32,425 bases of DNA from Promethearchaeota archaeon (lineage in GTDB: Archaea; Asgardarchaeota; Lokiarchaeia; Sigyniarchaeales; SOKP01), in the NCBI GenBank assembly GCA_004524535.1, contig SDNY01000033.1, positions 1 to 32,425 on the forward strand. The letters are read 5' to 3'. Shown here piece after piece: positions 1 to 7,955 of the stretch (position 1 is the first letter of the stretch; the number at the start of each line of letters is the position of its first letter). Made by a program: the position numbers and the translations under genes. Under the pieces are notes generated by a model. The model was not told the origin of the DNA. It did not search any database and was given only the letters and a program-made list of their open reading frames with translations.

Positions 1-185
1 TTATAATGTTAATTCTAACTTTCGTTTTGATTACCGATCAATCCCTTTATTATCCGGGATTAAAATAAAGAGTTACAGAAACTTTAGAGAAAAAAAACCT
101 TGCGTTTTAATAATTTAAAACATTGTTTTAATAGTAAGACATAAACAAAAAAAAAAGATTTAAAAAGCAATTCAGTTGAAAAATT
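1..185. other. AT-rich leader region, no clear gene
   Basis: No gene can be supported here. One plus-strand frame stays open from base 2 to a TAA near base 113, which could be the last 37 codons of a gene entering from the left, but the peptide is not recognisable. The rest is A-rich and probably carries the promoter of the following AN1/rhomboid gene. Confidence 0.3.
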
Positions 186-1139
186 GTGCCTTTTTGCGAA
201 TATTGTGGAGAGGAAATTGGTTATTTACCTTTTAAGTGTAAATATTGTAGTGGAACTTTTTGTAAGAAACATCGTTTGCCTGAAAACCACGATTGTACCT
301 TTGAACTAAAACACTCTCCACTTGTACCTGATACTTCGAGAGAGGCACGTCCCCTTTATCAAGATGCTATTACATTAAAGCCAGCTTCTCAAGATTACGA
401 TGCTAAATGGGAAAAAGAAGGGAGAAAATACATAAAGCAACAAGAACGGCAAAAAAGGCAGTCAATGAGGAGTTTTGAGAGAGGCTTGACTGGAACGGGA
501 GAAAATAAGGGCACAAATTTCCTAATAATCATGATAGTTATTTTTTCTATTACAGCAACTATTTTTGATTTGGTTGGAATTCCGCAATATATTGCTTTTA
601 GTCTTTTTGGTATTTTAAACTTATATTTATGGACGATATTTACAGCAATTTTTGTAAGTTACTCTTCAGATCTATTTAGTCTGTTTTTCCTATTAATTTT
701 AATATTGTTTCTATATAACATTGCAAAAAATATTGAAATGAGATTTGGAACAAATTTTTTAATTAAATTGTATGTATTTTGTGCTTCCATAACGGCTGGA
801 TTTTATATTTTAATTAGGTTAGCGATAAGTTTTATTTACCCTCTTAATAATATTTTATTTATTATACCCATAGGATTAGCTTTTGGAGGAATATTTGGAT
901 TAATTTCATTTATCATCTATTTCAATCCAAATAGTGAAATGATGTTATTCTGTTTTTTTATTCCCGTAAAAATGAAAGGAAGAACATTATTACTTGTTTT
1001 AATACTTTTCAGAGTAATTCCAGGGGTACTTTTCAGTTTATTTTATGGACCTGCTTTTCTTGCTATTTATCTTCCTGATTTAGGAGGGATTTTAGCATCG
1101 TATCTTATATTTAAGGTAAAATATAAACCTCGTTATTAA
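186..1139 (+). CDS. AN1-type zinc finger fused to catalytically degenerate rhomboid-fold membrane protein
   Basis: The N-terminus is a textbook AN1 zinc finger: C4, C7, C18, C21, C26, H29, H35 and C37, with the exact family spacing. A charged linker (about residues 75-108) leads to six or more membrane helices (113-310) with rhomboid-family features, including a W-T-x-F-T-A segment near 149-154 and a G-x-x-G motif in a later helix. Where active rhomboids have the catalytic G-x-S-G, this protein has LAFGG (231-235), and the final-helix His is replaced by Asp (D298 in DLGG). It is therefore predicted to be a pseudo-rhomboid, like derlins or iRhoms, that binds or moves membrane clients rather than cleaving them. 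AN1 fingers in eukaryotes occur in ubiquitin/proteasome factors. The start is GTG at 186. HypB follows after 3 bases, so the two are probably co-transcribed. Confidence 0.8.
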   Translation: MPFCEYCGEEIGYLPFKCKYCSGTFCKKHRLPENHDCTFELKHSPLVPDTSREARPLYQDAITLKPASQDYDAKWEKEGRKYIKQQERQKRQSMRSFERGLTGTGENKGTNFLIIMIVIFSITATIFDLVGIPQYIAFSLFGILNLYLWTIFTAIFVSYSSDLFSLFFLLILILFLYNIAKNIEMRFGTNFLIKLYVFCASITAGFYILIRLAISFIYPLNNILFIIPIGLAFGGIFGLISFIIYFNPNSEMMLFCFFIPVKMKGRTLLLVLILFRVIPGVLFSLFYGPAFLAIYLPDLGGILASYLIFKVKYKPRY

Positions 1140-1142
1140 ATA

Positions 1143-1808
1143 ATGCCAGAAAAAGAAAAAGTCTCTAAAATTATAGAATTGAATGAGGATTTAATAGAGA
1201 ATAACGAGAGATTAGCCAATGAAAATAATCAAACTCTAAAAAAATACAATATTAAATCTTTCGATATCGTAGGAGCGATAGGTGCTGGTAAAACAGCAAT
1301 TTTAGAAATTTTATCTGAAAAATTATCAAAAAAATATAAAATTTTAGTCATAAATGGAGATGTTGCGACTAGAATAGATGCAGATAGAATTGAGCAACAT
1401 GGTGTAAAAACAATACAGGTTAATACTGGACGGGAATGTGCCCTAAATTCTTATCATATTTCTCAGGTCATAAAAAATATTGATCTAAAAGATTATGAGA
1501 ATGGTATTCTTTTCATTGAGAATGTAGGTAATTTGATATGTCCCTCTGATTTTATTTTAGGTGCTGAAAGTAGAATTGTCATAGTTTCAATCACGGAGGG
1601 CCCATGGGTTGTTCGTAAACATCCATTATTATTTAAAATGTCTGATATTGCTGTTATAAATAAAATTGATTTATTGGACATAATAGATGTTAATTTAGAA
1701 GAGATGATTAATGATGCTAAAGAAATAAATCCCAATCTTAAAATAATAGCCACCGGTGCTAAAACGGGAGAAAATATTTCCAAGCTCATAGAAGCTTTAG
1801 AACTTTAA
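1143..1808 (+). CDS. hypB: Hydrogenase/urease nickel incorporation GTPase HypB
   Basis: HypB is a SIMIBI-class GTPase that delivers nickel during [NiFe]-hydrogenase maturation. Visible are the P-loop GAIGAGKT (44-51), the GDVATRIDADRI segment (72-83), the ENVGNLICP motif with C133 (126-134), NKID for guanine recognition (173-176) and a C-terminal ATGAKTGEN loop. The usual metal-binding CHL triad is C99-A-L here, with a His at 105 instead. There is no N-terminal His-rich nickel store. At 221 residues the length is normal for archaeal HypB. It follows the pseudo-rhomboid gene by 3 bases. No hypA or hydrogenase genes are in the window, so the recipient enzyme must lie elsewhere. Confidence 0.93.
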   Translation: MPEKEKVSKIIELNEDLIENNERLANENNQTLKKYNIKSFDIVGAIGAGKTAILEILSEKLSKKYKILVINGDVATRIDADRIEQHGVKTIQVNTGRECALNSYHISQVIKNIDLKDYENGILFIENVGNLICPSDFILGAESRIVIVSITEGPWVVRKHPLLFKMSDIAVINKIDLLDIIDVNLEEMINDAKEINPNLKIIATGAKTGENISKLIEALEL

Positions 1809-1884
1809 ATTTTACAACCTAAATAATAATAAAAAGCAAAGAACATAATATTATTATAATTAAAAAATAAAATGTAAATTTACT

Positions 1885-2298
1885 ATGTCGATAAGACTAT
1901 ACAATACTGAATTACAAACTCTAATTGATAAAATAGTAAAAGTATATTGTGATGACGATAAATATTTTGTTGGTCAATTAAAAGGAGTTTCAGAGGATTC
2001 AAACCTTATTTTGGTAAATGTTAAAAATGAAAAGAGCAAGGAATTTCCAAAAATACTCTTAAAAAGCTCATTTTATAATTATGTAAGTGTGGAAGAAGAA
2101 CCATTTCCAATGCAAGCGTTGGCGGAAAGGATTTCAAAAATATTTTCCAAAGGACATGTGAACTATATTCCAGAACAAAATGTTATTTCAATTTTAAACG
2201 GAAAAATTATTGTAGACGAAAATGGAGTTAGGGGGTCTGGACCATCTGCAGATAGGGTCAAGAAAATATTTGAACAATTCAAAATGGACCTTGAATAA
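1885..2298 (+). CDS. LSm/Sm-like RNA-binding protein with C-terminal extension domain
   Basis: Residues 8-70 carry an Sm-fold pattern: a hydrophobic L-x-D-K-I-V-K-V strand, K-Y-F-V-G-Q-L-K-G-V in Sm1, and S-N-L-I-L-V-N-V in the strand that follows. Archaeal Sm proteins form heptameric rings that bind U-rich RNA. After the Sm fold comes a second domain of about 65 residues (YIPEQNVISILNGKIIVDEN region and a terminal helix) that normal 75-residue SmAP proteins lack. This resembles the two-domain SmAP3 arrangement, though I cannot confirm homology. The start is ATG. A T-rich tract directly after the stop probably terminates transcription. Confidence 0.72.
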   Translation: MSIRLYNTELQTLIDKIVKVYCDDDKYFVGQLKGVSEDSNLILVNVKNEKSKEFPKILLKSSFYNYVSVEEEPFPMQALAERISKIFSKGHVNYIPEQNVISILNGKIIVDENGVRGSGPSADRVKKIFEQFKMDLE

Positions 2299-2332
2299 AA
2301 ATTTTTAATTTTTAATTTTTTACTTTTTACTT
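2299..2332 (+). terminator. T-rich transcription terminator after the LSm gene
   Basis: Four successive runs of five or six T directly follow the LSm stop codon, in the short gap before a convergent gene. Runs of T in the non-template strand are the usual intrinsic terminator of archaeal RNA polymerase. Confidence 0.5.
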
Positions 2333-2840
2333 ATAACTTTCTATCCTTGAAAATCTCAAGTAAATTTTTTAATTGAATATTTTGAATAATATTTTTGAGT
2401 GCAGCTTTCCCTAAGGGAGTAATTTTTACAAGTTCAAGGTCGTCTATGCTAATTTTCCTTAGATAATCGTTTTCAATTAAAAATTTAACGTCAGAACTCC
2501 ATACTTCAGAGAAAATCTCTTTTAAATCATCAACCTTGATATTTTCATCAACTTCTTTGCTTAGAGCTACAATTAAAGCAAGAGTTCCATATTGACTAGG
2601 TGTAATATTATCGTCTTTTCCTTCAGAGGTTAAAACAAAATATTTTTGGTCTAAAAATTTAGTGGTTATGAGTTCAAAACCTACCTTTCTTAAATTAAGG
2701 TAAACCTCATTAATGATTTGATCAAAATTTGAGCCTTCGCATAAATTCTTGAGGTCTTCTTCCCTTATCATTTTTTGCTGATTTGTTAAAATTAGTTTCG
2801 TGATCTTTGTCACAATTTGATTAAAATTCTCTTTTTCCAT
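2331..2840 (-). CDS. MAGE/Nse3-like tandem winged-helix (KITE-type) protein
   Basis: The 169 residues read as two winged-helix domains in the order of the MAGE homology domain. An I-R-E-E-D-L segment (25-30) precedes a helix, then L-R-K-V-G-F-E-L with a Y-F-V-L-T strand. A hydrophobic helix with L-A-L-I-V-A-L follows, and the second wing ends in a K-I-T-P-L-G-K-A-A-L segment. In eukaryotic SMC5/6 complexes Nse3/MAGE and Nse1 are KITE proteins that bind the kleisin and DNA; bacterial ScpB and MukE are equivalents. This is the last gene of the eight-gene cluster and starts 7 bases after the stop of the SMC-like coiled-coil gene, which fits a KITE role. The family call rests on pattern resemblance; a generic winged-helix regulator is the alternative. 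Confidence 0.55.
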   Translation of the reverse strand: MEKENFNQIVTKITKLILTNQQKMIREEDLKNLCEGSNFDQIINEVYLNLRKVGFELITTKFLDQKYFVLTSEGKDDNITPSQYGTLALIVALSKEVDENIKVDDLKEIFSEVWSSDVKFLIENDYLRKISIDDLELVKITPLGKAALKNIIQNIQLKNLLEIFKDRKL

Positions 2841-2847
2841 GATTTAT

Positions 2848-4458
2848 TCAACTGGTTTCAATTTTTACGGTTTTTATATTTTCAATTGGATTCTTCATTT
2901 CTAAATTCGATATTATAAAAATTAAATTAAATTCCTTAAGATTATTCTCTTTTTCGAAGACTGGTAATATTTTTTGAATTGTTCGAAAAACAGAACCTCT
3001 TTTATTGTAAATTTTGGGTAAAAATAAATTTGAAAAGATAATACTCTTAAAACCTAAATGAATTTGAATTGAGATATAAAACATAATTACAAAAAAAACC
3101 TTTTCAGGTGTAGTTAACTCTTCAAATCCTAAACTCTCTTTACTAGATCGAATAAATTCCAAATTAACAGAAAAATCTTTATAATCACTACTGATTTTTA
3201 TTTGAAAATGGATGGTTAAATTTATTTCAATTATGAATCTATTCAATAGTTCTTCAAAATTATTAATAAAAATTTCAATTTTTCTAAAATTTTTGACTGA
3301 ATCCTCGATCTCATTATTTTCAATAGAAATCAAGACATCATTTTCATTATTTTTAAAAATTTTATTGATTTCTGTCAATTTATTTTGAATTTTTATTAAA
3401 TTTTCAGGATTCTTATTGTCTAAATATTTATTAGATTCAGAAATCTCATTTAAATCGCTATCTATTCTTTGAATTTCATTTTCAATTTCCTGTGGAGGCT
3501 TTAAAAAATCCAATTCCTTATAGTCCATTTCTTCTATAAGATCCTCCTTATTATCCAAAACTTTTTTTTTTAATTCGATTTGTATGTTTTTTAAGCTTAG
3601 TTCATCATTTTTTATTTTATTAAGTAGTGTATTATAATCCTTCTCTAATATCTCATATTTAGGATTGATCTCATCAAATTTCAGTTCTGATTTATTTAAT
3701 TTTAATTTAGTCTGGTTTATTTGATATTGGAAATCTTTAGCTTGTTTTTGTAAATCTTTAATTATTTCGGATTTAGATTTAGATGAGGTATTTTCATCTT
3801 CCAATTTGAGATCTAAATTATTTTTTTGAGTATTTTCACTCATTTGTCTAGTGATTCTATTAATTTGGCTAAAAGCTTCTTTTTTCTTAATATTTAACTC
3901 TTTAATTTCTGAATTAAACTTGTTTAATGTATTTTGTATTTGATCTCTCTGATTTTTAAGAAATAAGAAATCCTTTTCTCGGTATTTTAATTTTTTATTA
4001 TTTTCTTTTATACTTTCATTCAATTTGTTTAATAAGTCCGTTTTGGCAGCGATATCACTCGATTCTATTTTAATTTTTGATAATTCTAGTTCTTTCAATA
4101 ATTTTTTTTTTCTTTTTACAAGTATATTATAGTTTAATGCTAAGATTAATGATTGAACGATATTTCTATATTGAACAATTAGTTTTGAATTATAATTAGC
4201 AATTTTTCGATATTCACTAAAGTGTCGAAGCAATTTTAGAGATTTATTCAAATCTCTATACTCTTCAGATTGATTTTCAAAAATTTTAATCAAATTTTCA
4301 ATAGGAATTGTGTTAAAATCCTTTAAAATTTCTAATATATTGCTTTTTTGAAGTATTTTTAATCCTTCTTTATTGAATTTCCCTAGTATTAGTGTAAACC
4401 TATCTTTTATTTGTATCTCACGTTCTCCTATTGAAATCTTAGATAATATCGATGTTAT
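2848..4458 (-). CDS. SMC/Rad50-like coiled-coil protein with degenerate ATPase head
   Basis: The frame is open from 4458 to the stop at 2848 (536 residues), but the first standard start is a TTG at 4293 (481 residues). The extra 55 upstream codons look real: strand-rich DRFTLILGKFNKEGLKIL sits where an SMC head has its Walker A, but the GxGKS is missing. A long charged coiled coil fills the middle. The C-terminus has LTTPEKVFFVIMFYISIQ where SMC proteins have the LSGGEK signature helix, then a strand ending in FSN instead of a Walker B aspartate, and a final IIFIISNLEM-like strand. I read it as a non-catalytic SMC-like subunit. The KITE-like gene follows after 7 bases. A GTG at 4468 would be in frame if one A of the AAA run at 4457-4460 were absent. 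Confidence 0.5.
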   Translation of the reverse strand: MTSILSKISIGEREIQIKDRFTLILGKFNKEGLKILQKSNILEILKDFNTIPIENLIKIFENQSEEYRDLNKSLKLLRHFSEYRKIANYNSKLIVQYRNIVQSLILALNYNILVKRKKKLLKELELSKIKIESSDIAAKTDLLNKLNESIKENNKKLKYREKDFLFLKNQRDQIQNTLNKFNSEIKELNIKKKEAFSQINRITRQMSENTQKNNLDLKLEDENTSSKSKSEIIKDLQKQAKDFQYQINQTKLKLNKSELKFDEINPKYEILEKDYNTLLNKIKNDELSLKNIQIELKKKVLDNKEDLIEEMDYKELDFLKPPQEIENEIQRIDSDLNEISESNKYLDNKNPENLIKIQNKLTEINKIFKNNENDVLISIENNEIEDSVKNFRKIEIFINNFEELLNRFIIEINLTIHFQIKISSDYKDFSVNLEFIRSSKESLGFEELTTPEKVFFVIMFYISIQIHLGFKSIIFSNLFLPKIYNKRGSVFRTIQKILPVFEKENNLKEFNLIFIISNLEMKNPIENIKTVKIETS

Positions 4459-4471
4459 TTAAAATCACGTC

Positions 4472-5512
4472 TTAATTTTCTTTATCTTCAAATTTTTTAA
4501 CAAATTCTTTATATTCTTTATCTTTCATTTCCTTTCTTTTTCTTATTAAATCTAAAGGATCTATTTCATCGTCTTTTTTAATTAAGAATTTCTCTTCAAA
4601 ATTATTTTCAAATTTAGATTTAAATTTTTCAATTTTCTCAGATACTTCTTCAGATATCTCAATTTTTTTATTTTTATTAGGGTTTTCTACGATATTGGAT
4701 AATTTTTCCCTTTTCTTCTTTCGCATTCTTCTTTTAAATTCTTTATCGGAGAATTTAAAATAATCTTCAAAGGATTGAAGTTGTCTTTCTTGTTTTTCTT
4801 TTAATATAGTTAAACTCGCATCTTCTTTGGTTTTTTCAATAAATCTTCTTTTAGTTTCTAGTTCTTTTTGCGTTGATTTGCTTTCAATATTTTGAATAAA
4901 TTCTTTAAAAGTGATAGGATTGCTATGAAAACTCTTCTCAAAATCCTTTATTAAATTAGGATCACTATTATTTGGGATTTTACTTAATTCTTGCTTAAGT
5001 CTTTTTTTAAGAAGTTCACTGTAATATTTTTCAACTTTTTTTAGAGTTGCCAAATATAAAGAATTTTGTTTTAGCGAATCTAATAAATCTAACCATTCAT
5101 CAAGCGTTAATGAAAATAAGAAAGAAGATTGGTAAATAATTTTACTAATTTTTTTATTTTCAATTAAATTAAGACCAATTTGTTTAATGTTATTACGATT
5201 TAAATTGGATTTTTTTAACTTATCAACAAAATCATCCTTATATTTTTTGATTAATTCGTCTTGAAAAAATATAAATTTACCAATATTCTCTTTCGAAACC
5301 TTAATTAGAGTATCATTAATATTTTTTAAAAGTTGATTTAATTCTTGAATTTGATTAATGAAATCTTGATCACTGAAATTTTTAATAGCATCATCTTTAT
5401 TTTCAATATATTCTTTGTAAATGCTTTCTAATCTGAACAAATTTCCTTGGAGAATTTCTACTGGAGTTGTAATTTCCTTTATTTTTTTAAAATTAAATAA
5501 TTGATTTTCCAT
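4472..5512 (-). CDS. Uncharacterised charged helical/coiled-coil protein
   Basis: I do not recognise this 346-residue protein. It is Lys/Glu-rich and almost wholly helical. The first 175 residues have a more hydrophobic, folded character (for example the SLTLDEWLDLLDSL segment). The C-terminal half is highly charged with a basic patch (KFSDKEFKRRMRKKKREKL, about 252-270) that could bind nucleic acid or a partner. It lies between the AAA+ gene and the SMC-like coil, with 46 and 13 bases to its neighbours. By position it could be the linker (kleisin-like) subunit, but nothing in the sequence demonstrates a kleisin fold. ATG start. Confidence 0.6.
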   Translation of the reverse strand: MENQLFNFKKIKEITTPVEILQGNLFRLESIYKEYIENKDDAIKNFSDQDFINQIQELNQLLKNINDTLIKVSKENIGKFIFFQDELIKKYKDDFVDKLKKSNLNRNNIKQIGLNLIENKKISKIIYQSSFLFSLTLDEWLDLLDSLKQNSLYLATLKKVEKYYSELLKKRLKQELSKIPNNSDPNLIKDFEKSFHSNPITFKEFIQNIESKSTQKELETKRRFIEKTKEDASLTILKEKQERQLQSFEDYFKFSDKEFKRRMRKKKREKLSNIVENPNKNKKIEISEEVSEKIEKFKSKFENNFEEKFLIKKDDEIDPLDLIRKRKEMKDKEYKEFVKKFEDKEN

Positions 5513-5558
5513 AATACTTTACTTCAATAGATTTTCAAAAGTATTAATTTATAAAATT

Positions 5559-6650
5559 TTATATTTCTGGAGGGCCTTGTCCTTGCTTTTTATTTGAACC
5601 TTGTCTTGAACTACTTAATATATCTTGTGTTTCAACGTGGGATGCCGTTCCCCCTACAAGTTTTAATGACACATATAAAATTTCATATGTTAAAATTTCT
5701 GTATGCATTATTTTAAATAAAGCAACTTCAATACCTCTTTGAATATCTGAGCCTGTATAGCCATGCGTTATTTTCAATAATCCATCAATCTTATCATTTT
5801 TCTCTACTTCCTTCCAAAAAAGATCACCATCAAACTCTGATATTCTATGTCCCAATTTTTTTTCTAAATCATTTTCTATGGCTTCTATTTTTTTAAATTC
5901 ATCGTTTAATTTGAGTTGTATGGACTCATCTACTCCTATTTTAGTTTTTTTCACTTTTTGAATAAATAATTCAATGATTACTTTTCTTATACGATAATCT
6001 GGAAATTCAAAAGAAAGATGAAACGTAAATCTCCGCCAAATAGCAGAATCTAATAGATGTTGATGATTCGTAGCTCCTATTATAGCTAATGGATATCCTT
6101 CATAATTTATTCTATCTATAACTTGCAAAAATGAAATAACTGCTCTTTTTATTTCTCCCACTTCGTGTATGTTAGATCTTTCCGAACCAACCGCATCTAT
6201 TTCATCAAAAAACAAAATAAAAGCTCCTCTTTCACTTGCTATGTCTGCAGCTAACTCAACAACTCTCGTAATACTTTTAATAGTATCTCCTAGTAATGGA
6301 GATATAAGCCGATTTGATTCCACTATACAAACGGGAATTTTATATTCCTTAGCAAAGGCTCTAGTAAGTGTAGTTTTACCTGTACCAGGAGGGCCATAGA
6401 GTAAAATGGTTAAATTTGGAATTAAATTCGCTTTTTTTAACTGCTCTTTAATATCATCATATTTTTTTAAACCTTTAAAAAAATCCTCTAATAATTCTTT
6501 TTGCACTTCATTTCCAATAATATCTTCTATAGAATCTTTCACATCTGAAGGAAAATATACTGCTCCAAATCTTCCTAGAAGTTCTTTTATATTATCATCT
6601 GTATATTTAAGGCGTTCCTCAGCCTCTTCCTCATTAGTCGAATTCCTCAT
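5559..6650 (-). CDS. AAA+ ATPase, classical AAA family
   Basis: A single AAA+ module: Walker A GPPGTGKT (86-93), Walker B FILFFDE (144-150), sensor 1 in GATNHQ (N195), and Arg pair R206/R207 in the WRRF segment as candidate arginine finger. The C-terminal lid contains the H-G-Y-T-G-S-D-I-Q-R-G motif typical of the Vps4/katanin/p97/proteasome-ATPase group. An inserted, charged segment of about 50 residues precedes the GYTGSDI helix, and a short disordered Gln/Gly tail ends the protein. There is no MIT, OB or N-domain, so it is not a standard Vps4 or PAN. It is the only recognisable intact ATPase in the eight-gene cluster, and is a plausible motor or remodeller for the adjoining coiled-coil proteins. 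ATG start, 23 bases after the upstream gene. Confidence 0.88.
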   Translation of the reverse strand: MRNSTNEEEAEERLKYTDDNIKELLGRFGAVYFPSDVKDSIEDIIGNEVQKELLEDFFKGLKKYDDIKEQLKKANLIPNLTILLYGPPGTGKTTLTRAFAKEYKIPVCIVESNRLISPLLGDTIKSITRVVELAADIASERGAFILFFDEIDAVGSERSNIHEVGEIKRAVISFLQVIDRINYEGYPLAIIGATNHQHLLDSAIWRRFTFHLSFEFPDYRIRKVIIELFIQKVKKTKIGVDESIQLKLNDEFKKIEAIENDLEKKLGHRISEFDGDLFWKEVEKNDKIDGLLKITHGYTGSDIQRGIEVALFKIMHTEILTYEILYVSLKLVGGTASHVETQDILSSSRQGSNKKQGQGPPEI

Positions 6651-6673
6651 TTTTAATCACCATAGCTTTTTAA

Positions 6674-7939
6674 TTATTTATTTTTTCTTTCTTTTTCAAT
6701 TTTTTTACAATAAATTGCGATTTCATTAATAAAATCTTTGAGATTATCAATTTGAGAACCGATAAAATTAAAAATTTCCTTCCTATATTGAGGAGAATCT
6801 CTAATTTTCATTTTATCTAATCCTAGATAATTAGGGAAGCAAGCAAGCTTCATTAAATAAGGTAAAACTTTTTCATTTGTTTGTAAGTCTTTGAAAATAG
6901 AATAAAAAATATTTTCGTCTGTTAATTTCCACTTTAAAATCCCCATATAAATTAAAAACGCAAAATTCATGGAGATCCAATTAATTAATTCTTTTGATAA
7001 AAATCCACGCCTCATTGATGCGAAAGCTAAATAGTATAAAATTAACGTTTCATTACTAAATTGAGGGATTAATCTAATTGTTCCATCCGATTGTTTACTC
7101 TCACGAAAAAAATTATTTTTGAGAAAAATATCGACTGTTTCTTGTTGGGGAGATAAAAAAATTCCATCCAAAATACGGAGACCTATTCGTTCAGCAAGGC
7201 TCTCAATAGCTTCTTCTTCTGGATTAGCAATCGAATCTATATAAGCTGAAAAAATCTCATTTTTTAAAACCATAGGAATTTCATAATTTTCTTTTTCTGG
7301 GAATTCTCCAAAATTAGGATCCAAATTATATAAAGAAGTAATATTATTGATAATTTGATATACTTTAGGAGACAATCCAGGTATAACAAAAAAATCAGGA
7401 TTTTCTAATTTTTCTCGATAATAAGTATGGGGCATTAATAAATGTCTCTGACATTCATAATAGTTTGCGGAATTTTTGAGTAGGTTCTCATAAATAATTT
7501 GTATACTACTACCTCTTGAAAAAATAGTTTGTTCGATAAATTTAACCAACTGGAATAAATATGTATTCTCGATATTTCTTTGATCAGGATTCGTAATATT
7601 TTGCAAAACTTTTAACGCATCAATTGATTCATATAGGAATTCTACAATATAATCCTTGATATCAATGATTGGAATATCCTCTCTATATTTAACAATGAAA
7701 TCTTTGATAATTTCGTAAACATTAGTTCTATACATCGCTGAAAATTCCGATAGTGCCCTAACTTTTCTAATATTTCTCTTTTCTTCTTCTTGACGGATTT
7801 TATCGAGGACTTCTATATCTAATAAAAGGTCTGGATCTAAGTTTAAAATGATTCTTCTCGTTTCTCTTAGTATCGGCCTCATATGACTGATAAATGTCAT
7901 ATATCTCGGTAATATGTCAGTCCACTTCTCCCGAACCAA
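6674..7939 (-). CDS. Uncharacterised all-helical protein of the AAA+/SMC-like cluster
   Basis: I do not recognise this family. The 421 residues are predicted mostly helical with mixed hydrophobic and acidic faces, without membrane segments, zinc ligands or nucleotide motifs. The start is TTG: a good Shine-Dalgarno GGAG lies about 8 bases upstream, and the upstream gene ends 16 bases before, which argues for translational coupling. Its helical repeat-like composition and position directly upstream of the AAA+ gene suggest a scaffold or adaptor subunit. A remote HEAT-like or tandem winged-helix fold is possible but not demonstrated. Confidence 0.65.
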   Translation of the reverse strand: MVREKWTDILPRYMTFISHMRPILRETRRIILNLDPDLLLDIEVLDKIRQEEEKRNIRKVRALSEFSAMYRTNVYEIIKDFIVKYREDIPIIDIKDYIVEFLYESIDALKVLQNITNPDQRNIENTYLFQLVKFIEQTIFSRGSSIQIIYENLLKNSANYYECQRHLLMPHTYYREKLENPDFFVIPGLSPKVYQIINNITSLYNLDPNFGEFPEKENYEIPMVLKNEIFSAYIDSIANPEEEAIESLAERIGLRILDGIFLSPQQETVDIFLKNNFFRESKQSDGTIRLIPQFSNETLILYYLAFASMRRGFLSKELINWISMNFAFLIYMGILKWKLTDENIFYSIFKDLQTNEKVLPYLMKLACFPNYLGLDKMKIRDSPQYRKEIFNFIGSQIDNLKDFINEIAIYCKKIEKERKNK

Positions 7940-7955
7940 ATCTTTTCTCCTCTTT

